A DNA stretch of 34,952 nt from an uncultured Prevotellaceae bacterium (GTDB lineage: Bacteria; Bacteroidota; Bacteroidia; Bacteroidales; Bacteroidaceae), in assembly GCA_902792855.1 (NCBI GenBank), contig CADBBP010000041.1, positions 1-34,952 of the forward strand, written 5' to 3'. Within the stretch, counting starts at the first letter, position 1. Every line of letters begins with the position of its first letter. Both the position numbers and the translations under genes were made by a program. The notes beneath the pieces were generated by a model. That model did not search any database. It saw only the letters and a list, made by a program, of their open reading frames with translations, and was not told the DNA's origin. Below, piece after piece: positions 17,652 through 25,409 of this stretch.

Positions 17652-18794
17652 ATGAAAATAGGAGATAAAGTAAGATTTCTTTCGGAGACTGGTGGCGGCA
17701 CCGTCTCGGGATTCAAAGGAAAAAACATCGTGCTCGTGGAAGACGAGGACGGTTTCGAGATACCCACGCTCATCACCGATGTCGTGGTGGTGGAAACGGA
17801 TGACTACAACATCGCCAAGGTGCACACGTCGGCACTGCCTGATTACAAAAAAACAAAAGCTGTTCCCCAGAAGGAGGTGGAACTGGAGCCGGCCGACCGT
17901 CCCATTTCTTTCCGCCCGCCCGTGGAGGAGCGAAAGGGTGGGGAGGCACTCTCCGCGTACCTCGCTTTCGTGCCCATTGACATCAAGGCGATGACCACCA
18001 CGCCTTTCGAGACGTATTTCGTCAACGACTGCAACTACTACATTCGTTTCTCGTACCTCGTGGCTGAGGGGAACAGTTGGAAACTGAAATTCACGGCTGA
18101 GGTGGAACCCAACACCAAGTTGTTCATCGAGGAGTTTGAAAAGGCGGACCTCAACAACATGGAGCGGGTGGCGGTGCAGCTCTTCGCTTACAAGCGGCAG
18201 AAGGGCTTTGCCATCAAGCAACCTGTTGACGTGCAACTGAGAATCGACCCGGTGAAATTCTACAAACTGCACACCTTCAGGGAGAACGATTTCTTCGAGG
18301 CCCCGGCGCTCATCATGCCCATCGTGGAGAACGACCAACCCTCAAGACCCCTCGTCATCGATGCCAAGGCGCTCAAGCAGCAGATGTACCAAGGCACCGC
18401 CAACAATGCGGCCAACGACAGCAAGAAGGAGGGCGGACGCCAGGACAGCTCCTATGTCAGGAGATATGATGACGCGCATAGCAAGGGAAAGGCTCCTGTC
18501 AGGAGGTACGGTGACGAAATCGTGGTGGACCTACATGCCTCGCAACTGCTCGACAACTTTGCCGGCATGTCCTCCGGAGACATCCTCACGCACCAACTCG
18601 AGGTCTTCAGGCGCACGCTCGAGGAGCACAAGAATGAAAAAGGGTGCAAAATCGTCTTCATCCATGGAAAGGGCGAGGGCGTGCTGAGGCAGGCCATCAT
18701 CCAAGAGCTCAAATATAAATACAAGAAATATTCCTTCCAAGACGCCTCCTTCCAGGAATTTGGGTATGGGGCCACGCAAGTCACCATCAGGTGA
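17652..18794 (+). CDS. DUF2027 and Smr-domain protein
   Basis: The 380-aa protein has an N-terminal small beta domain (MKIGDKVRFLSETGGGTVSG), a DUF2027 region (about 90-240), a variable linker, and a C-terminal Smr domain (about 295-380). The Smr domain carries VVDLHASQL and the loop HGKGEGVLR. Smr domains, first known from MutS2, cut branched DNA or RNA in several proteins, so a nuclease role in DNA processing or ribosome rescue is plausible but unproven here. The MutS ATPase part is absent. It has no signal peptide. The gene stands alone, followed by repeats and a strong palindromic terminator candidate. Confidence 0.88.
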   Translation: MKIGDKVRFLSETGGGTVSGFKGKNIVLVEDEDGFEIPTLITDVVVVETDDYNIAKVHTSALPDYKKTKAVPQKEVELEPADRPISFRPPVEERKGGEALSAYLAFVPIDIKAMTTTPFETYFVNDCNYYIRFSYLVAEGNSWKLKFTAEVEPNTKLFIEEFEKADLNNMERVAVQLFAYKRQKGFAIKQPVDVQLRIDPVKFYKLHTFRENDFFEAPALIMPIVENDQPSRPLVIDAKALKQQMYQGTANNAANDSKKEGGRQDSSYVRRYDDAHSKGKAPVRRYGDEIVVDLHASQLLDNFAGMSSGDILTHQLEVFRRTLEEHKNEKGCKIVFIHGKGEGVLRQAIIQELKYKYKKYSFQDASFQEFGYGATQVTIR

Positions 18795-18799
18795 TATGC

Positions 18800-18893
18800 C
18801 CGCCCCTCCGCCCCCGTCCCCTCCGCCTCTACCGCCACCGTCCCCTCCTCTGCCGCCACCGTCCCCTCCGTCCCCTCCTCTGCCGCCACCGTG
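18800..18893. repeat. C-rich repeat with three CCGCCACCGT units
   Basis: CCGCCACCGT occurs at 18832, 18853 and 18883, separated by CCCCTCCTCTG-like spacers, giving periods of 21 and 30 bases. The plus strand would read as Pro-Ser-Pro-Pro repeats, but there is no plausible gene around it. CCGCCACCGT is also the head of the neighbouring palindromic elements, so this looks like a local expansion of that head. Confidence 0.75.
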
Positions 18894-18914
18894 TGGAATT
18901 GCATTAGCAATTCC
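18883..18914. repeat. Intergenic palindrome copy B
   Basis: CCGCCACCGT is followed by GTGGAATTGC, loop ATTA and GCAATTCC. The stem is 8 bp. It differs from copies A and C in the loop and is the second member of a close pair. Confidence 0.7.
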
Positions 18915-18926
18915 CATCACCAACAC

Positions 18927-18958
18927 CCGCCACCGTTGGGAATTGTTTTGCAATTCCC
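18927..18958. repeat. Intergenic palindrome copy C
   Basis: CCGCCACCGTT is followed by GGGAATTG, loop TTTTG and CAATTCCC, an 8-bp stem. Head, loop and stem match copy A at 6620-6650 almost base for base although the two lie 12 kb apart. Confidence 0.75.
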
Positions 18959-18972
18959 CAATCCCCCCTTTC

Positions 18973-19018
18973 TGCCGATATGGGCAAGATCTTGCCTATA
19001 TCGGCATCTCCTTTTCCT
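18973..19018. terminator. Long palindrome, probable terminator of the DUF2027-Smr gene
   Basis: TGCCGATATGGGCAAG (18973-18988) pairs with CTTGCCTATATCGGCA (18991-19006) across AT, with one G-T mismatch, giving 16-bp arms. TCTCCTTTTCCTCT follows on the plus strand. The structure would be very stable in RNA. It also reads as a nearly perfect DNA palindrome centred on AAGATCTT. Confidence 0.6.
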
Positions 19019-19121
19019 CTACCTCAAAATAGCTTTTTCACCCTTTTCAACCGCCTTGTTTTTTGTCTGAAAGCGAAATAAACAGTTAAAAAACGTTAAC
19101 CACACTCAGATTTTCTAATAG

Positions 19122-19156
19122 TTTGCAGACATTTTTCTGCTTTTTACATAAATTTG
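19122..19156 (+). promoter_or_regulatory. Probable promoter of the secreted-protein locus
   Basis: TAAATTTG at 19149-19156 fits the -7 consensus TAnnTTTG exactly. TTTG at 19122-19125 would be the -33 element with a slightly long 23-base spacer. It implies a leader of about 530 bases before the large gene. Confidence 0.5.
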
Positions 19157-19162
19157 TAATCC

Positions 19163-19436
19163 AAAAAGAGACAAAAAGTGGCATCTGTCACAAATAATGC
19201 ATTTCAGGCTGGACAACAAAACCAACACATAGACCATACGTAGCGTATTAACACCTTAGTTAAAATAGAGCTCCTGATTTTGGTCATGTCTTTCCTTGTG
19301 GGGAAACCATACTGGAAGTAAAATAACTCATGTGAACGTGACCCATCAATGAACAAATGGTCACAAAAAGAAAAAAGTGTCTCGAACTATATAACCAACA
19401 TCACAAAACAAACCATCATCACAAAACTATAAAAGT
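19163..19436 (+). other. Long untranslated leader of the secreted-protein locus
   Basis: About 270 bases contain no ORF of note but several small stems. These are ATACG/CGTAT around TAG (near 19236), TTTCC/GGAAA at 19291-19306, and GTGACC-C-AT/ATGGTCAC at 19338-19364. The end has the direct repeat ATCACAAAAC twice before the ATG at 19437. I do not recognise a known riboswitch. Confidence 0.35.
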
Positions 19437-19589
19437 ATGGCAAAAATTAAATTGTTGACTTATCTTTCTTTAGCCGTACCAAGCGGTGTTGTGCAAAAGG
19501 CACAAACCGACCCGACAAACGCACCAGGGACACCAAACCTGCGTGCAAAGATGGGCTTTCTCAATGCTTGGTGCGACACTTTCTACTAA
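19437..19589 (+). CDS. Possible 50-aa secreted or leader peptide
   Basis: An ATG-to-TAA frame of 50 codons starts MAKIKLLTYLSLAV, which looks like the n- and h-region of a signal peptide. It continues through VVQKAQTDPTNAPGTPN and ends in NAWCDTFY with one cysteine. It lies between the probable promoter and the large secreted-protein gene, in the same direction. It could be a small exported peptide, a leader peptide, or the truncated 5' end of a former secreted-protein gene. It resembles no family I know. The signal-like start is the only support for it being real. Confidence 0.35.
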   Translation: MAKIKLLTYLSLAVPSGVVQKAQTDPTNAPGTPNLRAKMGFLNAWCDTFY

Positions 19590-19616
19590 CTACGCTTGTT
19601 TTAAATGATAATCCTG

Positions 19617-19632
19617 GACTCAGAAATGAGTC
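19617..19632 (+). promoter_or_regulatory. GAAA tetraloop hairpin between the small ORF and the large gene
   Basis: GACTCA and TGAGTC form a perfect 6-bp stem closed by the stable tetraloop GAAA. TTTATGTCT follows. It could act as a weak terminator or attenuator, or protect the mRNA; it sits 28 bases after the small ORF and 62 bases before the next ATG. Confidence 0.45.
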
Positions 19633-19693
19633 TTTATGTCTAACTATCTCAATATATTTCAAAAATTATGATTACTCAGTAGATTAAAAACGA

Positions 19694-22675
19694 ATGAAAA
19701 TGAAAAAAATTTTTACTTTACTAATTCTAACGCTCGCATTCGTTACGAATGTGGTGGCACAGAACCAAAATCAGACAACCTACTCCATGAAAACCCAAGT
19801 CAAGGAATACATTGACTTCACGGGGTGGCTGATCGAAGACCACACCAATTGGACTACTGATGCCAGTATTACTTGGAATGGCAATATAGTTTCAAGTGTT
19901 TCTGGAACAGGTACAAATGGCAACCCTCTGACAAGGTCTTACACAGATTATCCAGTATGGGTGGGTACTAGTCAGGAGGAGTCTAGTACTACTCTCTACT
20001 CAGGATGGGTTGTGTTCAACACATGGGCAAGTTCTCTTGATTTCAAGATTGGCAACGGCCAGTTTTCGAATGCCAAGGTTGGTGACATTATCCGGGTGTA
20101 CTATACCGACAGGGTTGATGAGGAAGGTGAGAACCACTACAATCCCCGTTTCAAATATGTAAATACTTGGCAGGACTTCACCGCTCTTCAGGATGTGAAA
20201 CAAGAAGGTGACGGCTATTTCCAGGCTGTCATCAACGAACAATCGACTATTGATGAGCTTAAAGCAAGAGGTCTGCGCTTCCAGGGTAGAGGTTTCACCC
20301 TCACATCTGTTGTACTAATCCCAGCGAAGAACTGGATTTTGTGGACCAGTCGTGACCATGATGTAACATATCTTCAGAAAAATGCTGCAGTCAATGATTA
20401 TCTCAACATTGGCAACCTGAAAGCTGGTGATGTGGTGATCACAAGAGAGCCCGATCAGATTACCATATTCGACTACGACCCCGGTTATGAGGAGTATGAC
20501 ATGTACGATGAGTTTAGTTGGGTAAAGGATAACAACCCTGCCACAACTTATCATATTGTAGAACCTACAGGTTTCCAGTTGAATGGGAAAGATGCCAATT
20601 ACGTCGAATTTGATGATTCAAAGATTACGACTAATAAAAGAATCGCCCTCACTGGTGCAGCAAATGAATGGCAATTTGACTTTGGACTGGTTCCTCCAGG
20701 CAATAATGGTGACTATTCCTATTTGAGCATCTGTAACTTGAAAGAAGGCGACCGCGTGGTCATCTCATACATCAATGATGATAGCGAAGACCCATTTATC
20801 TTCGCCAGTGGGTATCAAGATGGTGCTTACTATTATGACGGTTGTGCCGCATTTAAAGATGATAGCAGAGACGGTGTCTTAAACGACGGCGAACAATTTG
20901 TTTACAATGGATATGCTGCACCAACTGATTGGCATAGAACCGAGCCTAATGTTGCCCGTAATGATCAGGGGCAAAATGCATCTTATACTCCGGAGCTTAA
21001 TTATATCAATTCCTACGTGATTACTGAAGACGGACACTTGGACCTGGCATTCAAGAGGTTTGTGCAAAATGGAGGCAACCAACAAAATTCCGATAAAAGG
21101 GTAAGCCGCATCGTTAAAATAAAAATCTTCAGCGACCACCAGGCCACAATGGTTGACGATTATACCGCAACCTACTACAAGTCCTTCTTCGATATTACGG
21201 GTGAGCTACAGGCCCAAGAGCACATCATGCCTGGAGGCTTGGAGATACAAGTAGGCAGCAATGATGCCTCACAGCACGCCCTCGTCGTCTCTTCAAAAGA
21301 AGGTCCTGTATCATACGTCAATGCTGTGGATGGCTTCAAAATCCCAGGCGTCTCAAACGACCTGGGCTTAAATGGTGATGTTTCCAAACTTCCCACAACG
21401 GGTACATTCTACAAATTCATTCCCGAGGTAAACGGAAAGATGTCGTTTACCTTCGAAGCCAAGAGTATGAACTACTACCGTTGGGATTTGAAGGGTTTTG
21501 GCGCCTATTATAATACTGACTTGCAAGATAATAACGGAAACTACGGCGACTGGTCTGCACTGAATGACAGACCTAACGAGCAAACCGTACCTGCGGCTTG
21601 TCCATACTACTTGGTGACAGTTGATATACTGTCTGGGGGAATAACGAATGTGCGATCGCTTGGCGATATTAAAAATGGAGGCGATGGTGGAGTAAATAAT
21701 TTAAATGTACAAGTAGGTAAAGAATACTATCTGTTTGGTGCATGGAATCAATCTAACCTCTATTATAATTCAAGTTGGACCGTTCCTGGTAATCCTGATT
21801 ACAATAGTGATAGTGGGAATAAGCAGTACAATAACATTGAGTTCAGACCTTTCGATGGCAGAACTGTTGGCTGTGGTATAGCCCAACTCCTTGAAGTTAA
21901 TTTCACACCTGATAAGAGAATCTATCCTTTGGCCAAATGGGTGCCCAATGGTACACAAGCAGTAAATGCCCAAAACAGCGTGCCTGATCCTGATTTCCCA
22001 ACAGATGCAGACAAAAGACAGATTGAACTGGCTGACTTATATGGTTATAATGACTTGACCTCGCTTACTGTCAAAAAGATGGCTGGCAACATCACAGGTT
22101 GCCGCCCGTATTTACAACAAGTACAAGGAAATCATTACAAACTGATGATTGACGGCATCACGTTTGCCGATAATAAGGACAAGGGTGGTACCATCCTTAT
22201 CAAGATTGGTGACGCAACACAAAAGGTCAGCCCCGTTTACACCCTTACCATTGCCTACAGTGGTGACCCAACATTTGACGGAAACTCAGGAACCAATACC
22301 AGAGGACATATCTGGGACTACTCTACCAAATCTCTGAATGGTCTGAAGTATGAACCGAGCCTAATATCTCCAGAACGACCCAGCCGCCCCAACCACCCCG
22401 GCACCCCCGCAGTTTACTCTCACAATGCTGCACAACCTGAAGACTACGGCCACTATTTCGCAGATTATTTTGGTGCAGACGTTAGCAACTACACGAGCGC
22501 GGATGACGTGTTCAATAGTCTTGCAAAATCCTCAGATGGAAAACTCCATGACGAAATCGATTCAGGCACCTCAGAATGGATGTTCAACTACAACCTGGTG
22601 AATGATGGCAAGTTGTACGACCCTGTGTTCACAAACAAATATGACTTGGAAGCTGATAAGATAATGCCGACTTGA
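19694..22675 (+). CDS. Giant secreted protein, N-terminal part of a broken gene
   Basis: The 993-aa frame starts with a clear signal peptide (MKKIFTLLILTLAFVTNVVAQ). A long sequence rich in Asn, Tyr, Asp and Gly follows, resembling strings of beta domains in Prevotella surface proteins (LRFQGRGFTLTSVVL, WQFDFGLVPPGNNGDYSYL, KEYYLFGAW). I recognise no catalytic motif. The frame ends at TGA 22673-22675, but the next frame continues the protein at once (ADLIWDTEGTVIKASA). This indicates a lost base near 22660 after LEADK. The gene is visibly more A+T-rich than its neighbours, with different third-base use, which may mean transfer or a different expression class. A surface adhesin or glycan-binding role is a guess. 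Confidence 0.7.
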   Translation: MKMKKIFTLLILTLAFVTNVVAQNQNQTTYSMKTQVKEYIDFTGWLIEDHTNWTTDASITWNGNIVSSVSGTGTNGNPLTRSYTDYPVWVGTSQEESSTTLYSGWVVFNTWASSLDFKIGNGQFSNAKVGDIIRVYYTDRVDEEGENHYNPRFKYVNTWQDFTALQDVKQEGDGYFQAVINEQSTIDELKARGLRFQGRGFTLTSVVLIPAKNWILWTSRDHDVTYLQKNAAVNDYLNIGNLKAGDVVITREPDQITIFDYDPGYEEYDMYDEFSWVKDNNPATTYHIVEPTGFQLNGKDANYVEFDDSKITTNKRIALTGAANEWQFDFGLVPPGNNGDYSYLSICNLKEGDRVVISYINDDSEDPFIFASGYQDGAYYYDGCAAFKDDSRDGVLNDGEQFVYNGYAAPTDWHRTEPNVARNDQGQNASYTPELNYINSYVITEDGHLDLAFKRFVQNGGNQQNSDKRVSRIVKIKIFSDHQATMVDDYTATYYKSFFDITGELQAQEHIMPGGLEIQVGSNDASQHALVVSSKEGPVSYVNAVDGFKIPGVSNDLGLNGDVSKLPTTGTFYKFIPEVNGKMSFTFEAKSMNYYRWDLKGFGAYYNTDLQDNNGNYGDWSALNDRPNEQTVPAACPYYLVTVDILSGGITNVRSLGDIKNGGDGGVNNLNVQVGKEYYLFGAWNQSNLYYNSSWTVPGNPDYNSDSGNKQYNNIEFRPFDGRTVGCGIAQLLEVNFTPDKRIYPLAKWVPNGTQAVNAQNSVPDPDFPTDADKRQIELADLYGYNDLTSLTVKKMAGNITGCRPYLQQVQGNHYKLMIDGITFADNKDKGGTILIKIGDATQKVSPVYTLTIAYSGDPTFDGNSGTNTRGHIWDYSTKSLNGLKYEPSLISPERPSRPNHPGTPAVYSHNAAQPEDYGHYFADYFGADVSNYTSADDVFNSLAKSSDGKLHDEIDSGTSEWMFNYNLVNDGKLYDPVFTNKYDLEADKIMPT

Positions 22676-24447
22676 TTTGGGATACTGAGGGTACGGTAAT
22701 CAAAGCCAGTGCCAACGCAAGCGTCATGTTCAACGAGTATATTGGAGATGTTGGCTCGTCCACTAATAAGGATCCCGACCGCTACGTGGGTGTCACGAAG
22801 GCCACTGAATTCCGTATTCCTTGGTTGATGCCCAACGACCGTGTAATCATTTGGATGGGTACTGGTAAAGGCGCTTTCAACGACCATGCTGTGTTCAACA
22901 TCAGGAATGCATACGATGCCCTGCACAATGAAATTGATGTGGAGGATGACTACATCGTAGGTGGTTCTCAGTGGAATGAAGATGAAAAAGAATACAAAGG
23001 CTGCTACCACTTCTTCGCAAAGGGTGACGGAAACGGTGGACCTGCCGACATGGTCTTCAGGATGAAGACGGGTTCCATGTGCAAAATCTACAAAATCCAA
23101 ATCTATCGTGGCGACCGCATCATCACCAATGAAATCGTTGGCGAGACAGAAGACGACAACAAATTCTTGTTGTGGAGCAGGGCTGCTGACCCCAACGATA
23201 AAGATGACGCAAACTATACGGACGAGAACCGTTACAACTGGACTCTGAAGTACTTCGGTAAGAATGAGCAGTTGGCTAACGGTACTGGAAAGAAAAATCA
23301 GGACAACGAAATCATTGCTAAAACGGGTAAGTACAGTTCTGAAACTCCTGTTCTCACAGACAACTACACAAAAGTCACTGAAGTAAATGCTGAAACAGGT
23401 GAGGAGGAAGAAACCGCTACCACCGAGGTCAAATCCTTCACCTATACCCATCAGCTTGGTGAAATCGGTACCTTCCGCATGCGCGGCAAGGACATGGAGA
23501 AGAATATGAACTATGTGGCCGACTATGCTGACCATAATGTGACCATCGCATACCAGCAAACCATGAATTATCCCTACACCTGGGACTTCACGGATGTGAC
23601 TGGCATCGAGGATAATGTCACTAATCTGTTTACCGGGATGACTGATGAACAATGGGCAACCATTTGGGGCTCCCTTGATAATACATCTTATCAAAAGACC
23701 GCAAGAGACCTCTCTCTCTGGGAAGTTACCAGTACAGAAGGTGACTTTATGCTGCGTCTGAACAGTCAGTCGGGGCAAACAAGTAATAATCTGATGAAAC
23801 AAGACAACATCTTTGAAACCGCGAAGGAGATTGGCGGCAACCAGGTTTGGGCCAATGGTACCATCGTTCCTGAGATGCAAGGTATTTTGCTCTATACCGA
23901 CAACAACAATCAAAACAACGGCGAATGGACCATCATAAAAGGTGATGCCAATAACAACGTTCCTAAAGATGCAGCTGTGTATCTTCACATGACGGGGATC
24001 ATAGAAGATCCTGTCATCAAGTATAAGTTTGGAGAAGTAACGAAGAATGAAGATTTGGCTGAGATCACAAACTCTGACAATGTGAAATCCTATTCTGTTA
24101 AAGATGGGGTTGTCGTGGCATTGATGAACCCGAATAGCAGCAAGACAAACCTTACCTTCTCGCTGAACGGATACAGAATCCAAAAACTGGCAGTGTCCGA
24201 TGCACCGAAGAAACTCAACAAGTATGGATGGGCCACTGAGAGCCGCGAGCACCCGAAGCGTGCATCCTCTACAATAGTAATGCAAGTGGAAGAACGGCTG
24301 GTGATACCAATGTCAATTACAATGTCGATATTCTCAACGGCGGATTCCACCTGTTTGTGCCCGACATGCATGACTATGACTACTATAACCTCCTTCCCGA
24401 CCAAGAGTCAAAGAAAAAGCTCGAAAATATGGAGCAGTCTATCATGA
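22672..24447 (+). pseudogene. Giant secreted protein, middle part after the first frameshift
   Basis: This frame has no start of its own beyond a TTG at 22672 or an internal ATG at 22726. It directly continues the upstream reading frame, and stop TAA 22657-22659 closes it on the left. Readable content includes FRIPWLMPNDRVIIWMGTGK, YPYTWDFTDVTG, EGDFMLRLNSQSG, MQGILLYTDNNN, and FSLNGYRIQKLAVSDAPKKL with KYGWATESRE. These match the repeated beta-domain style of Prevotella secreted proteins. After about 24250 the translation turns into unlike, Ser/Thr/Cys-rich residues until 24447, while another frame carries the true continuation (YNSNASGRTAGDTNVNYNVD). A second one-base loss between 24240 and 24270 explains this. 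Confidence 0.65.
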
Positions 24448-24578
24448 AGGCACAGGTGACTCCTAGGGATGCCCAGAATAAAATACCTATGTACGACGGG
24501 GAGTACACCAACTATATCCTTACATCCAGTACGGCAAAGGCTGGATGGGATGATACAGAAAACGGCTGGATGGGATGA
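24255..24578 (+). pseudogene. Giant secreted protein, third frame segment
   Basis: The frame is open from TGA 24237-24239 to TGA 24576-24578 and has no credible start of its own. It reads as the natural continuation (NGGFHLFVPDMHDYDYYNLL, MEQSIMKAQVTPRDAQ, MYDGEYTNYILTSSTAKAG). It ends because a 25-bp tandem duplication changes frame. Removing one duplicate copy joins it directly to the C-terminal segment. Confidence 0.65.
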
Positions 24579-24588
24579 TACAGAAAAC
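24539..24588 (+). repeat. Perfect 25-bp tandem duplication inside the coding sequence
   Basis: Two identical 25-base units starting GGCTGGATGGGATGATACAG lie at 24539-24563 and 24564-24588. Each codes for AGWDDTEN in its own frame. Because 25 is not a multiple of three, the second copy shifts the frame and creates a premature TGA. With one copy, the reading frame runs through to the TAA at 24894. Confidence 0.95.
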
Positions 24589-24894
24589 AAGCCTGACACA
24601 GACAATGGCGATATCGGCAATGTTGGCTTCTATCGCGTGCAGCCTAAAGGTGTGACAAGTAATGGGCACCAAGGATACATCCAGTTCGCCACCAGTGATG
24701 TCAAACCTGGAAGCAACAACAACTTCTTCAGTATTGCATTCGACGATGATGACCTCGATGCCATCAGCAACACCAGCGTTGAGACAAACAATGCAGAACC
24801 GTTCTATTACAACATTTGGGGACAGAAGTTCAACGGCCAACCCACGCAGCCGGGCATCTACATCGTCAATGGTAAGAAGGTCACTGTTAAGTAA
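24589..24894 (+). pseudogene. Giant secreted protein, C-terminal segment with sorting-like domain
   Basis: After the duplication the reading continues as KPDTDNGDIGNVGFYRVQPK and ends in FYYNIWGQKFNGQP followed by PGIYIVNGKKVTVK. That ending is the typical C-terminal domain pattern of type IX secretion cargo in Bacteroidota (GxYI.NGKK.xxK). The ancestral gene from 19694 to here would have encoded a surface or secreted protein of about 1730 aa. In the window frame this segment is open from about 24469, but its first codons are out of register with the conserved sequence. Confidence 0.7.
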
Positions 24895-24921
24895 GTATCA
24901 TTAAAATCTATTCAAAAGAAA

Positions 24922-25110
24922 ATGAAAAAGCAATATATCACACCTGACACAGATTTGATTGTTGTCAACCTTAAGGATTCCGTTCTCGAAGGCATAGATG
25001 TGGGAGACCCCAGCTATGTGGGAACAGGAATGGGAACTAACAGAGGTTCATTGGATTTAGAGGATGATTCTTACGAGCTTCCTTCTTCCAGAAGTCTTTG
25101 GGATGAATGA
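24922..25110 (+). CDS. Small 62-aa protein downstream of the secreted-protein gene
   Basis: The frame begins 27 bases after the large gene's stop and reads MKKQYITPDTDLIVVNLKDS, then an acidic, glycine-rich middle, and ends in SRSLWDE. Prevotella genomes hold many short proteins starting MKK.Y..P....... and ending in a W-D/E pattern, usually next to secreted-protein genes; from memory none has a known function. It lacks a signal peptide or membrane helix. It is probably transcribed with the large gene and ends just before a strong hairpin. A role as a small regulator, an adaptor or a precursor peptide is only speculation. Confidence 0.65.
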   Translation: MKKQYITPDTDLIVVNLKDSVLEGIDVGDPSYVGTGMGTNRGSLDLEDDSYELPSSRSLWDE

Positions 25111-25125
25111 CAATATCTCCCTTAC

Positions 25126-25163
25126 ATCAATGCGGGGCAGCCATATGGCTGCCCCGCATTGAT
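25126..25163. terminator. Perfect 38-bp palindrome
   Basis: ATCAATGCGGGGCAGCCAT is followed directly by its exact reverse complement. The 19-bp arms have no mismatch and the core GCGGGGCAGCC is G+C-rich. It begins 15 bases after the 62-aa gene. No T-run follows, so either it is an unusual terminator or a stabilising 3' stem. Confidence 0.65.
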
Positions 25164-25190
25164 GATGGTGCGCTCTGCATCCCGTCCTGC

Positions 25191-25296
25191 CTTGCAATCA
25201 GTTACCATGCCCCGCGGCATCCCTCCCCGTCTTGCTATCAGTTACCATCCCCGCGGCATCCCTCCCCACCTTGCAATCAGTTACCATGTCCCGCGC
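25191..25296. repeat. Tandem repeat of about 40 bp, 2.7 copies
   Basis: Units of 40, 39 and about 27 bases start at 25191, 25231 and 25270. Each begins CTTGCAATCAGTTACCAT (second copy CTTGCTATC) and continues with CCCCGCGG and CATCCCTCCCC. It is noncoding and lies between the palindrome and the sigma-factor promoter. Confidence 0.85.
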
Positions 25297-25314
25297 CAAG
25301 CATGTTCTCCGTAA

Positions 25315-25333
25315 GGAATTGCTTTGCAATTCC
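25315..25333. repeat. Intergenic palindrome copy D
   Basis: GGAATTG, loop CTTTG, CAATTCC: the stem is identical to copies A and C, and the loop differs by one base. It lacks the CCGCCACCGT head and ends 20 bases before the sigma-factor -33 element. An AT-rich T run follows (ATTCCTTTTTT), so it could also end transcription from upstream. Confidence 0.7.
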
Positions 25334-25353
25334 CATAAAAATTCCTTTTTTGT

Positions 25354-25384
25354 TTTGCATTCCGCTCGGCTTTAATTAAATTTG
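25354..25384 (+). promoter_or_regulatory. Promoter of the short sigma factor
   Basis: TTTG at 25354-25357 and TAAATTTG at 25377-25384 are separated by 19 bases, which matches the Bacteroidota housekeeping promoter (-33 TTTG, -7 TAnnTTTG). Transcription would begin near 25391, leaving a leader of about 20 bases. Confidence 0.75.
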
Positions 25385-25409
25385 CAACCAGAAATAAATA
25401 TTGTTGATC

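Noticed and set aside
18973-19006. Palindrome at 18973 as an IS end or attachment site
   Set aside because: No transposase or integrase gene or matching second end was seen. Its position after a gene and before a T-rich stretch fits a terminator better.
18760-19032. Proline-rich 90-codon plus-strand frame, and glycine-rich frames on the minus strand over the same bases
   Set aside because: The residues come from the CCGCCACCGT repeat and the palindromes. The frame starts inside the Smr gene and crosses noncoding hairpins.
22588-24285. 565-codon minus-strand frame opposite the broken secreted-protein gene
   Set aside because: The plus strand carries recognisable Prevotella-like secreted-protein sequence up to the sorting-like C-terminus. 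The minus frame shows no domain.
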